DNA of 43,806 nucleotides from DATEEG01 sp035525055. GTDB lineage: Bacteria; Actinomycetota; Acidimicrobiia; Spongiisociales; ZC4RG35. The DNA is taken from positions 1 to 43,806 of the forward strand of contig DATLEZ010000041.1 in assembly GCA_035525055.1 (NCBI GenBank), read 5' to 3'. Positions 26,566 through 34,268 of the stretch are shown piece after piece. The notes below the pieces were generated by a model. That model worked only from the letters and a program-made list of their open reading frames with translations. It ran no database searches and was not told the DNA's origin. The number at the start of each line of letters is the position of its first letter. The stretch's first letter is position 1. The translations under genes and the position numbers were made by a program.

Positions 26566-27135
26566 ATGGACGGCCTGCTCCTCAGCTTCGGGGTGATCTT
26601 CATCGCAGAGCTCGGCGACAAGAGTCAGCTGATGGCACTGGCCTTCGCTGCCCGCTACAAGGCGAGCCATGTTCTGATCGGCATCACTGCCGCCGCTGCG
26701 CCGCTGTTCGGCCTTTCAGTCTTGATCGGACGCCTGGTGGCAGTGAGCCTGCCGACCAGGGCCATCAACATCGCGGCTGGAGTCGCCTTCCTGGCGCTTG
26801 CCGCCTGGACTGTTCGCGGCGCATGGACAGACGCCAAAGAGGAAACGCGGGAGCAGCCATCGACCCGCTTCCCGATCGCCACTGTCGCGCTCGCGATCTT
26901 TCTGGCCGAACTCGGCGACAAGACGATGCTGGCCACCGTCACTCTGGCCACGACCGAAGCCTGGCTTGGCACCTGGGTGGGATCGACGCTGGGCATGGTC
27001 GCCGCCGACGCAATTGCCATCGTCGTCGGAAAGCAATTGGGAACCCGGCTCCCCGAACGGGCCATCAAGATCGGGGCATCACTCCTATTCGTCGTCTTCG
27101 GGATCCTGCTCCTCGTCGAGGGGATCCGCGGATGA
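26566..27135 (+). CDS. GDT1/UPF0016-family cation transporter
   Basis: 189-residue membrane protein with six hydrophobic segments in two repeats. Each repeat carries the family signature: ELGDKS at 15-20 and ELGDKT at 115-120. Members of this family (yeast Gdt1, plant PAM71, bacterial Mnx) move Mn2+ or Ca2+. The start at 26566 puts the first ELGDK at its usual place; an open frame upstream to 26506 is not family-like. The last 50 bp overlap the rsmD 3' end on the other strand. Confidence 0.88.
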   Translation: MDGLLLSFGVIFIAELGDKSQLMALAFAARYKASHVLIGITAAAAPLFGLSVLIGRLVAVSLPTRAINIAAGVAFLALAAWTVRGAWTDAKEETREQPSTRFPIATVALAIFLAELGDKTMLATVTLATTEAWLGTWVGSTLGMVAADAIAIVVGKQLGTRLPERAIKIGASLLFVVFGILLLVEGIRG

Positions 27136-27666
27136 CTTTTCAAATCGATAGATCACGCCATCGCCGTGGCGACGAGTGGTGAGGAGGCGCCAGCCCGCGG
27201 CAGGCGGCGCCGGGTCCGCCCGGCGGCGATGGACGACCAGCTCGGCGCCGTCGTCGGCCAGGCGGTCGGCCTCTTTCATCTGCTTAGCCAGGGCCGCAGT
27301 GTCCATGGCCCAGGGCGGATCGAAGAAGATCAGGTCGAAGCGCCCCGTTGCAGTTCGCAGGAACTCACCGACATCCTGACCAACAACGGTGAAGTTTCCG
27401 AAGCCGAGAGTGGTCAGGTTTTGGCGAAGCGCCCCCAGCGCCTCGCGGCCCTTCTCCACGAAGACCACCCGTCTGGCGCCGCGGGAGAGGGCCTCGATGC
27501 CGATGCTGCCGGAGCCGGCATAGAGATCGAGCACTTCTGCCTCGTCGACCAAACCGGCCAGCGCGGAGAAAACGCCCTCCCGGGCCCGGTCAGTCAGCGG
27601 CCGCGTCTCGCGCGTGTCCGGGCCGATCAACCGCCGCCCTTTGGCACTCCCTGCGATAACCCTCAC
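27085..27666 (-). CDS. rsmD: 16S rRNA (guanine(966)-N2)-methyltransferase RsmD
   Basis: Rossmann-fold methyltransferase that modifies G966 of 16S rRNA. From the GTG at 27666 the protein has 193 residues. The SAM-binding motif is DLYAGSGSIGIEALSRG (from about 47), and the catalytic motif FDPPW (about 115-119) replaces the common DPPY. The N terminus RVIAGSAKGRRL is typical. TATAAC lies 10 nt upstream of the GTG. A TTG at 27675 is also in frame but touches the -10 box. Its 3' end overlaps the GDT1-type gene tail to tail. Confidence 0.92.
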   Translation of the reverse strand: MRVIAGSAKGRRLIGPDTRETRPLTDRAREGVFSALAGLVDEAEVLDLYAGSGSIGIEALSRGARRVVFVEKGREALGALRQNLTTLGFGNFTVVGQDVGEFLRTATGRFDLIFFDPPWAMDTAALAKQMKEADRLADDGAELVVHRRRADPAPPAAGWRLLTTRRHGDGVIYRFEKSSADPLDEEQDPEDDE

Positions 27667-27674
27667 GAAACCCA

Positions 27675-27721
27675 AGGTTATAAGCCGCCCAAGTAATCGA
27701 CTTGGCCACGGCCTATAACCT
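27675..27721. promoter_or_regulatory. divergent promoters on a 13-bp inverted repeat
   Basis: AGGTTATAAGCCG (27675-27687) and CGGCCTATAACCT (27709-27721) are inverted copies with one mismatch. Each arm supplies a TATAAC -10 hexamer, leftward for rsmD and rightward for the sulfur operon. A single dimeric regulator binding across the repeat could control both. Confidence 0.45.
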
Positions 27722-27733
27722 CAGGTTTCGATC

Positions 27734-27739
27734 TAGACT
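27734..27739 (+). promoter_or_regulatory. alternative -10 element TAGACT for the Cys leader ORF
   Basis: TAGACT ends 8 nt before the leader GTG at 27748, which would make the leader ORF leaderless. The TATAAC at 27714 would instead give a leader of about 20 nt. No good -35 is seen for either. Confidence 0.4.
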
Positions 27740-27747
27740 CACCCACA

Positions 27748-27831
27748 GTGACCACCTTCACCGCCCCGTCCAACACCTGTCTCTGTTCGTGTTGTGCTAC
27801 CCGGGTGCGGCCCGGTGAGGTGACCTCCTAG
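27748..27831 (+). CDS. cysteine-rich leader peptide, 27 aa
   Basis: GTG-initiated ORF reading (M/V)TTFTAPSNTCLCSCCATRV and then RPGEVTS before TAG. Four of six consecutive codons (11, 13, 15, 16) are TGT, the sign of a cysteine-sensing leader. Leaderless polycysteine upstream ORFs that control sulfur genes are known in mycobacteria. Here the ORF precedes an intrinsic terminator and a cysteine synthase gene, so it very probably controls the operon by attenuation. The peptide itself is probably not functional. Confidence 0.8.
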   Translation: MTTFTAPSNTCLCSCCATRVRPGEVTS

Positions 27832-27859
27832 ATCAGACCAACGACGGCGTCACATTCCC

Positions 27860-27889
27860 ACCCGCATCCCACACGGATGCGGGTCTTTT
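27860..27889 (+). terminator. attenuator terminator upstream of the cysteine synthase gene
   Basis: ACCCGCATCC (27860-27869), loop CACAC, GGATGCGGGT (27875-27884), then CTTTTG. A 10-bp perfect stem with a short T run makes this an intrinsic terminator placed before, not after, the structural genes. GGGTGCGG at 27803-27810, just past the Cys codons, can pair with CCGCATCC at 27862-27869 (one G-U). That pairing would act as an antiterminator. Confidence 0.8.
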
Positions 27890-27908
27890 GTATTTCTGGA
27901 GCAAATCA

Positions 27909-28901
27909 ATGACGACATACCTCGAACGAACACAACAGGCAAGCCGGCTTGGCACAGACCGCGACGTCCGCCGCTACGACGACATCCGTCAGTTGCTGCC
28001 GGACGTGGATCAACCTACTCCCCTGGTCCGGCTCAATCGCATCGCTCCCGGCCTCGACATCTACCTCAAGCTCGAATGGCTGAACCCCTTCGGCTCGATC
28101 AAGGACCGGGCCGCGTCCTATCTGCTCGAAGGTCTTGCCAGCCGCGGCTCGCTGCAGGGCAAACAGTTGGTCGAGGCGTCGTCCGGCAACACGGCCATCG
28201 CCCTGGCGGCGATGGCGGCTCTGGAAGGACTGCCGATCACCATCACCATCCCCGACGGCGTCCCCCAGGAGAAGAAAGTGCTGCTGAGGATGCTCGGGGC
28301 CGAAGTCTGGGAGACCCCCGACGACCTGTGCCCAGTCGACAACCCTCGCGATGGAGCGATCGCCCTCGCCCGCTCCATCGCCGGAAGCGTCGGCGGTGAG
28401 AATTTCCTCTGGCCGGACCAGTACTCGAATCCGGACAATGTCAGGGCTCATTACGAGACCACCGGGCCCGAGATCTGGCGCCAGACCGAAGGCAGGGTGC
28501 AGACGTTCGTCGCCGGATTCGGCACTTGCGGCACACTCTCGGGCGTCGGGCGATTTCTCAAGGAGCAAGATCGCAACATCCGCATCGTCGCCGTTGAGCC
28601 GCAGAAGGGCCACCGCCTGCCCGGACTGAAGTCCTTCGCCGAAGCCCGGGAACCGGAGATCCTCGATCGTTCGGTCATCGACGAGGTCGTCCGGATCAAC
28701 GACGACCTTGCCTACGGTGTCACCAAGCGCCTCTACCGGGAGGAAGGCCTGATCGTGGGGCCCTCGACGGGGGCGATAGTTGCCGCGGCCACCAGTCTCG
28801 AGGACCCCGGCCTCACCGTTGGAATCTCACCCGATTCCGGATTCAAATACGCATCCTTCTTCGTCGACCGCCTTGGCGACGAGGGCCTCCCGCAATTCTG
28901 A
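27909..28901 (+). CDS. cysteine synthase-family PLP enzyme
   Basis: 330-residue fold-type II PLP enzyme that most likely makes cysteine from O-acetylserine or O-phosphoserine and a sulfide donor. The PLP lysine is K65 in NPFGSIKDRAAS. SSGNTAIALAAMA binds the substrate carboxylate, GFGTCGTLSGVGRFL resembles the phosphate-binding loop, and VGPSTGAIVAA completes the site. GGAG 9 nt before the ATG at 27909 sets the start. The adjacent sulfur carrier genes suggest a protein-bound sulfur donor like CysM-CysO. A cystathionine synthase role cannot be excluded. Confidence 0.88.
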   Translation: MTTYLERTQQASRLGTDRDVRRYDDIRQLLPDVDQPTPLVRLNRIAPGLDIYLKLEWLNPFGSIKDRAASYLLEGLASRGSLQGKQLVEASSGNTAIALAAMAALEGLPITITIPDGVPQEKKVLLRMLGAEVWETPDDLCPVDNPRDGAIALARSIAGSVGGENFLWPDQYSNPDNVRAHYETTGPEIWRQTEGRVQTFVAGFGTCGTLSGVGRFLKEQDRNIRIVAVEPQKGHRLPGLKSFAEAREPEILDRSVIDEVVRINDDLAYGVTKRLYREEGLIVGPSTGAIVAAATSLEDPGLTVGISPDSGFKYASFFVDRLGDEGLPQF

Positions 28902-28933
28902 AGCCAACCCACCAAGAGTATGGAGATAAAGCA

Positions 28934-29197
28934 ATGAGCGAAACGATCGTTGTTGACGAGACCCTCGACACATCCGGGCTGCTGTGCCCGCTGCCGGTCT
29001 ACCAAGCCGCGCTGATTCTCAATCGCCTCGAGACCGGAAAGGTCCTGCATCTGATCACAACAGACCCGGGCTCATTGGAGGACATCCCGGCTCTGGCCCG
29101 CCAGCGTGGGGACCAGTTGCTTGGCCTCGAGAACAAGGGAACCAAGCAGTTGTTCTGGCTCAAGAAGGGCCCGATCCAAGGAGATAGCACCAAATGA
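28934..29197 (+). CDS. TusA-family sulfur carrier
   Basis: 87 residues with the defining motif LLCPLPVY; Cys18 should carry a persulfide. TusA-like proteins pass sulfur from desulfurases or rhodaneses to acceptors in tRNA thiolation, molybdenum cofactor synthesis or dissimilatory sulfur oxidation. GGAG lies 9 nt upstream of the ATG. It is 32 bp after the cysteine synthase gene and overlaps the DsrE2 gene by ATGA, so the three form one operon under the Cys attenuator. Confidence 0.88.
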   Translation: MSETIVVDETLDTSGLLCPLPVYQAALILNRLETGKVLHLITTDPGSLEDIPALARQRGDQLLGLENKGTKQLFWLKKGPIQGDSTK

Positions 29198-29715
29198 CGA
29201 TCCTCGCCGAGAACCCCGGAGCTGTGGCCGCGGCCGAAGAGACCGAAGCCAAACCAAAGCGGATAGCCCTGGTCGCGGCAAAAGGGACACTCGACCAGGC
29301 CTACCCACCGTTGATCCTGGCGACCACCGCGGCCAGCCTTCGCTGGGAGGCAGGCATCTACTTCACCTTCTACGGGTTGGACCTCATCCACAAGAAGAGA
29401 TCGCGCCGCCTCAAGATGGCCTCCCTTGCCAACCCCTCCGGACCGATCCAGCTACCCAACCTTCTGGGAGCGATCCCGGGAGCGACGGCGGCCGCGACAG
29501 CCGTGATGAATAAGTGGATGCGCAACGCCAAGATGCCGCCGGTGACAGAGTTCATCGACATGGCCCAGGGGCTCGGGGTGAAGTTCTTCGCATGCTCCAC
29601 AACGATGGGTGTAATGGGAGTCGAGGAGAAGGACCTGATCGACGGCTGCTTGATCGCCGGAGCCGCCGCCTTCCTCGACTACGCGGCCACCGCCGACGTC
29701 CAGCTGTTCATCTGA
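29194..29715 (+). CDS. DsrE2-type sulfurtransferase (DsrE/F/H-like)
   Basis: 173 residues. KRIALVAAKGTLDQAYPPLI starts a DsrE-like Rossmann domain. SLRWEAGIYFTFYGLDLIHK follows, and the conserved Cys is C134 in FFACSTTMGVMGV. DsrE2 proteins are usually found beside tusA and rhodanese genes and transfer sulfane sulfur. The hydrophobic tail (LIAGAAAFLDYAATADVQLF) may associate with the membrane. Coupled by ATGA to the tusA-like gene. The operon ends at the hairpin at 29719. Confidence 0.87.
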   Translation: MTILAENPGAVAAAEETEAKPKRIALVAAKGTLDQAYPPLILATTAASLRWEAGIYFTFYGLDLIHKKRSRRLKMASLANPSGPIQLPNLLGAIPGATAAATAVMNKWMRNAKMPPVTEFIDMAQGLGVKFFACSTTMGVMGVEEKDLIDGCLIAGAAAFLDYAATADVQLFI

Positions 29716-29718
29716 CAC

Positions 29719-29766
29719 TTCTTGTGACGGTTCACCACCGCTGCGGTAGGTGAACCGTCACAAGAA
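29719..29766. terminator. 18-bp perfect stem terminator between convergent genes
   Basis: TTCTTGTGACGGTTCACC (29719-29736) and its exact complement at 29749-29766 enclose ACCGCTGCGGTA, which itself adds a 4-bp stem. It starts 3 nt after the DsrE2 stop and ends 6 nt before the stop of the minus-strand gene, so it serves both directions. No strong T tract. Confidence 0.8.
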
Positions 29767-29772
29767 CGAGGT

Positions 29773-32204
29773 CTAGGGGCAGGGAACGATGCCGCCGACC
29801 CCGAAGACGGGCCGCGAAGTCAACAGAACGAATCGAGGGCCGATCTCGAACGTCAAGTCGGTTCCCTGGACCAGGGCAGGATGAAGGGCAAGAGACGAGG
29901 TCGGGACATTGCGCGCTTCGGCGAGGCCGTCCATGAACGCAAGGCCGTCGTCGGCCACCATCGCCGCCACCAGCGGTCGCAAAGTGAGTTTGGCGGTGAG
30001 CATGTCGTCGAGCCAGGCCGCCAGGGTCGGCGCCGCCCCCTCGACTGTCTGGGTGGCGACACCCAGGACCGCCTCCCTCACCTCGGCCCGCATCTCGAGC
30101 GTTACCTCGCTGATCTTGGTAACCCCCTCGTGGGGAATCCCGGCGATTGTCCTGAGCACCTCGCCACCCTGGCCCCCGACCAGCCTGACCCGGAGGTAGA
30201 TCCCGGCCAGGGCCACCGGTGGCAGACGCTCAACCGGAGGCGGCACGTCATACGAAACGGTCACATCAACGCCGGACGCGGAAAGGCGAAGGCTGCGTGA
30301 GGTCGGTCCATCTTCGGGGGCCTGATATTCGAATAACAACGGCGTCTGTTTCCTATCGACCAGATATGAACCGATGGCCGCCACCGCCTCGTCCTGAGCG
30401 GCAATCGGAAATGCCGAGCCCCCCGAGAGCAAAGCCAGATCGGTCAACTGGCCCATGTCCGCCTCTCCAACACCGAGGCAAATCGTTGGCGGTCCGGATC
30501 CGATCAGAGGCCGGGCGGCGGCAATCTGGTCGGGGGTGTCGGTGCTCTGGCCGTCGGTGATCAAGACCACGACATTGGCTCCGGTGAAGCGGACGTCGCC
30601 AACCGCAGACCAGATTTCGGAGGCATGGCCCATAGCCCGGGCGGCTTCCGACTCGATCTCGGCAGGATCGGTGAGCCAGCGGTTCGTGCCACCAACCGGC
30701 CGACCAGAACCGTTCCGATTCGGAACTCGGCCTCGGGGAAAGAACCCAGCCCGTCGACCGCGACCGCCCCGGCCAACCTGCCGGCCTCTGCCCCCAGGAA
30801 CTCGGGAGGCAGGCTGTCGGAGGTGTCGAGCAAAAAAAGTACCCTCGGGCGCGGAGGCCGGGCTTGTCGGAGTTGAAAAGGCACCGCCACACGTTCTCTT
30901 CGAGACGGAAGGCTTCGGCTGGTATCCCAAGTATCGGTTGCCCAGCGGCGTCAGTAGCGAGTGCCGTGATACGCACAGTCGGGAAGCCCTCGGGTTGACC
31001 GTCGCCTCGAGCGAAGCCACCGGCGAGCTGGTCGGGTCGGCCCCAAACGGCTCGCCGTTCATCACCAGGGTTCCGGTCTCATCGACAACGAGCACGTCGC
31101 CACCGAGTGTCACCGTGCTCCCGACCACCGAACGCTCCGACAGTTGGTCGAGATCGACATCGGGGGCATCCAGAGTGAGAACCGTCGTGAAAGTCCCGAC
31201 AGTCTCGGCCGATACGAGCAGCCAAGCCAGCGGATCTCCGGCCGGAAGAAGGCGGGCCGTCACCCGCCGGCCGACCAGCTCGTCCACCTTCCATTGTCCA
31301 ACCGCGACAACGGTTCGCACCGAGGGGTCATTGGTGTTGGTGGTCAAAACCGCCACTTCGACCGAACCGAGGCCGACGCTTGACAACGAGCGTGACCCCC
31401 CGCTCCGTGTACGAGACGCCGAACTCTCCACCCGGGACGTTCGGGTTGGCGAACCGTTTCTCACCGTTGACGATGAGCCTCACGAACGGAATCGACGATG
31501 GCACAACCCAGTTGAAAGGTGGGGCGGCCAGGTCATCTGGAAGATTGGCAAGGAGTGCGCGCGATCTCCTGGCTGACGGCCTGGTTGGCGTCGAGCCGGG
31601 GACGGGCGGCGACCTCATTGATCGAAAGTGCCCCCAGCCACCGATCGATCAGCGCTGCATCGACCGGCGGCGCGAACTCGCGCTCTGCCCTCACCGACAA
31701 CATCTGCTTTGGGTCGAACCCGCTATCGGGCGGGCCTGCGCCCAGACCTCAGCCTCGCAACCGGCCTGCACCAACAGGTCGGCGAGAAGGTCGGCCTTCT
31801 CGCGGGGAGTCCCCGCTCCCCCCCGCTGGGTCGCTCTCGTTCCCCAACGAATTGTCGTGTCCGATGCCGTCAATGAGTCGACCCGGGGCGGGTAAGTCAC
31901 GATCTCATCCCGGACGAACTCGTAAAGCGATTCGGGATCACCCGCCGATACGAGGGTGGCGGCCCCGGGCCGGGAGATAGTCCGGGCTTGCTCTCACCGC
32001 TGCCCGGATCTCCTCCCAGACCGAGAACGGCAGATCTCCCTCCAGAGCCGGAAGGGTCGTCAACGAAGTTGAGCCGATCGAGGTTGAGGTGGCGCCGCCG
32101 CTGACGACGGTCGTGGTTGTGGCGGCGGTTCGACTGCAGGCGGCCCACAATGCCGCGCATCCGCACCCTGTCAGACGAAGGAAGCGGCGGCGACTGACCA
32201 GCAT
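29773..32204 (-). pseudogene. Tat-lipoprotein with transglutaminase-like and vWA domains, seven frameshifts
   Basis: The start at 32204 gives MLVSRRRFLRLTGCGCAALW with a twin-arginine motif and lipobox Cys in LWAAC. The coding thread then passes through all three frames. After a shift near 31965 it reads VSAGDPESLYEFVRDEI and GTRATQRGGAGTPREKADLL (transglutaminase-like). After shifts near 31724, 31561 and 31381 it reads GFDPKQMLSVRAEREFAPPV, then NLPDDLAAPPFNWVVPSSIP, then VGLGSVEVAVLTTNTNDPSV. After shifts near 31005, 30891 and 30695 it reads GFPTVRITALATDAAGQP, RVLFLLDTSDSLPPEFLG (the vWA MIDAS, DxSxS) and ANVVVLITDGQSTD, then runs cleanly to 29773. Conserved residues survive in every piece. 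A later-frame ORF of 563 codons looks intact but mixes real and shadow sequence. Confidence 0.8.
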
Positions 32205-32216
32205 CGGGCCCGGAGG

Positions 32217-34190
32217 CTAGGAATTTATCCGGTCCTTGAGGGCAAAGAACCCCCACATTCCCACGGTGATCGCGGCGAAGACCACCAGCAGCGCGACCGT
32301 CGTTGCCACGGGCACCAGGGTGCTCTCGCTTAGGTAACCGCTTTGCGGATTGACCAGAGCATGAAAGAAGGCGAATACCGAAATCCCCCAGATCACGATC
32401 CACCACATCTTCCGGTTTGCGAACAGCGCCCTGCCGGGCATGCCCCGCAGTGGCAGCAACCCGATCGTCAATGCTTCGAAAGCAGCCACCGTGATCGTGG
32501 CGAGAGCTGCTTCAACGACATCAACGCCGAAGCCGGTCCCGTCCCCCGATCTAGCCGCGCCGAGGACGACCCACGAGAGAATCGCCACCGCCAGCAGCAC
32601 GACGGCCGACACGGCAACTTCTCGCGCTTCGTCCTGCTCGCTCACTTCCCGGGTGAAGGCGAGGCCGAGGACGATGCCGTACAGGTAGCCGGGCACGAAC
32701 CCGATGACCCGCGAAAGCACGACGCACCCGACGCCCACGACCAGGACGATCGGCAAGGCCCGCAAGCGTCCCCACTCTTTCGACATGGCTCGCCGAAGGA
32801 TCAAGGTCGGGAGAGCGAAGCCGAGGGTCGTCACCAACACTCCGATCACCAACCCGATGAACACGGCTACGGAGTCGCCGTTAGGCCCGAAACTTGGATC
32901 GAGAAATCCGAACAGGAGCGCACTGACCACTACGAACACCAGGAGGCCGGCCGGGCGGTCCCAGAACCTCTTCGCCTCTTTGGTCTTCCGTCGCCTGCGG
33001 AACCAGCGCCGAATCTCGTCGTGATGGTTGGCCAGAGTGTTGTTGAACACCTCCGCCGGGAAGGGGACGAGAAAGACGACACCTGCAGTGACCGCCAGGC
33101 TCGTCGCCACCACGATGGGGTCGAGATTGAGGTCGGTGATCGATGGCACCGACGCCACCAGTGACTCGCCACCAATTCGAGCCTGATTGAAGCCGACCGC
33201 ACCGAACTCGTGCCAGAGGACCGTCGCCCGCCCGTTCTCCTCCGATGCAGCCACCACGGAGTCGATCGAGCGCCCCTCAGTGCCGGCAACGAAACCCTCC
33301 TCCCGCCACTGGCCACCCGGAGAATGGGAAAACAACTGGGCGCCCTCGCCGGTGGCGGTGGCGACGGTGATCTCGCCGCCGGCTCCGACTGCGAGGGCAC
33401 CGTCAATCGCCCCGAGGGTCGTCTCCATCACGTCGGTGTCGGACCAACCGGAGGTCGCCGTCCACCGTCGGTATTCGATGCTGAAGGCGTTGACGAGGAC
33501 TGAGTAGACGCCAGCATCGGCATCTGCGCCCACCAATGTCCCTGAAGACTGCGGGAGCGAGAGGGAGAGGCTTTCGAATGGGGCCCAGGTAACTCCAGCG
33601 TCTGTCGAATAGGACCACACCCACCCACGACCCTCGCTGAAGTCGTACCAGAAGGCGTGGAAGCCACGATCCGAGTCGATGGTGAACGCGGGGAAGGTGA
33701 TGATCTCGTCGGCCGGGTTGAGTTGCACGACCCCGAAGTGGATCGAGTTGGGTGGCTCCAAATGGACTACTCGTAACACTCCATCGTTTCCGTAAACAGG
33801 GACGAAATCCGATGCCGCTGCCTCTCTCGCAATCTCGGTTGGAGGCGACCACTCGCCATCCTCCCGACACGATTCCGACAGCGCGATCACGGTCCAGAGC
33901 ACACACGGAACTCCGTCCTGCCGAACCAGCACGACGGGAGCAAACGTGCTCACCCCGGACACGACGGTCTCAGGACTGCTCCAACTTGCGCCCACCCTCC
34001 GGCTGTAGAAGATCGTCTGCTCGCCGATCGCACCTTCGATCCAGACCACATGAAGGTCGCTATCGGGTCCTGCCGCCATCGAAGGAGTCGAGTTCCGCTC
34101 GGGTATCGGAGGCACCGACTGGGCCGCCGCCGCGGTTGCAAGCACCATCGCTCCGATTCCGACGGCGATGGCGATGCGAACCCGTCTCAT
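32217..34190 (-). CDS. large membrane protein with sialidase-like extracytoplasmic part
   Basis: 657 residues, unbroken. A signal peptide (1-23, ending AAAAQS) leads to about 330 extracytoplasmic residues. These have BNR/sialidase-like features: HVVWIEG, FYSRRVGASWSSPETVVSG and WSYSTDAGVTWAPFESLSLS, resembling Asp-box repeats of a beta propeller. The C-terminal half has about eight transmembrane helices, beginning near VVATSLAVTAGVVFLVPFPA, with a charged cytoplasmic loop RRWFRRRRKTKEAKRFW. No enzyme family is recognised for the membrane part. It lies 12 bp upstream of the broken transglutaminase/vWA lipoprotein gene, so the two may once have formed one surface system. Confidence 0.7.
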   Translation of the reverse strand: MRRVRIAIAVGIGAMVLATAAAAQSVPPIPERNSTPSMAAGPDSDLHVVWIEGAIGEQTIFYSRRVGASWSSPETVVSGVSTFAPVVLVRQDGVPCVLWTVIALSESCREDGEWSPPTEIAREAAASDFVPVYGNDGVLRVVHLEPPNSIHFGVVQLNPADEIITFPAFTIDSDRGFHAFWYDFSEGRGWVWSYSTDAGVTWAPFESLSLSLPQSSGTLVGADADAGVYSVLVNAFSIEYRRWTATSGWSDTDVMETTLGAIDGALAVGAGGEITVATATGEGAQLFSHSPGGQWREEGFVAGTEGRSIDSVVAASEENGRATVLWHEFGAVGFNQARIGGESLVASVPSITDLNLDPIVVATSLAVTAGVVFLVPFPAEVFNNTLANHHDEIRRWFRRRRKTKEAKRFWDRPAGLLVFVVVSALLFGFLDPSFGPNGDSVAVFIGLVIGVLVTTLGFALPTLILRRAMSKEWGRLRALPIVLVVGVGCVVLSRVIGFVPGYLYGIVLGLAFTREVSEQDEAREVAVSAVVLLAVAILSWVVLGAARSGDGTGFGVDVVEAALATITVAAFEALTIGLLPLRGMPGRALFANRKMWWIVIWGISVFAFFHALVNPQSGYLSESTLVPVATTVALLVVFAAITVGMWGFFALKDRINS

Positions 34191-34268
34191 TGGCTGAGGC
34201 CATTCTCCCCCGTTTTGGCGCGCTGCGAGGAGGCCACAGGGCCCGATGTCGGCGCGCCAGAACGAGGA

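Noticed and set aside
30353..30976. Intact 207-codon gene in the vWA region
   Set aside because: Only the first 40 codons are genuine coding thread; the rest is Arg/Trp-rich out-of-frame sequence.
32551..33164. Plus-strand frames opposite the sialidase-like membrane protein
   Set aside because: His/Asp/Arg-rich shadows; the minus-strand protein has a signal peptide, Asp-box-like repeats and helices.
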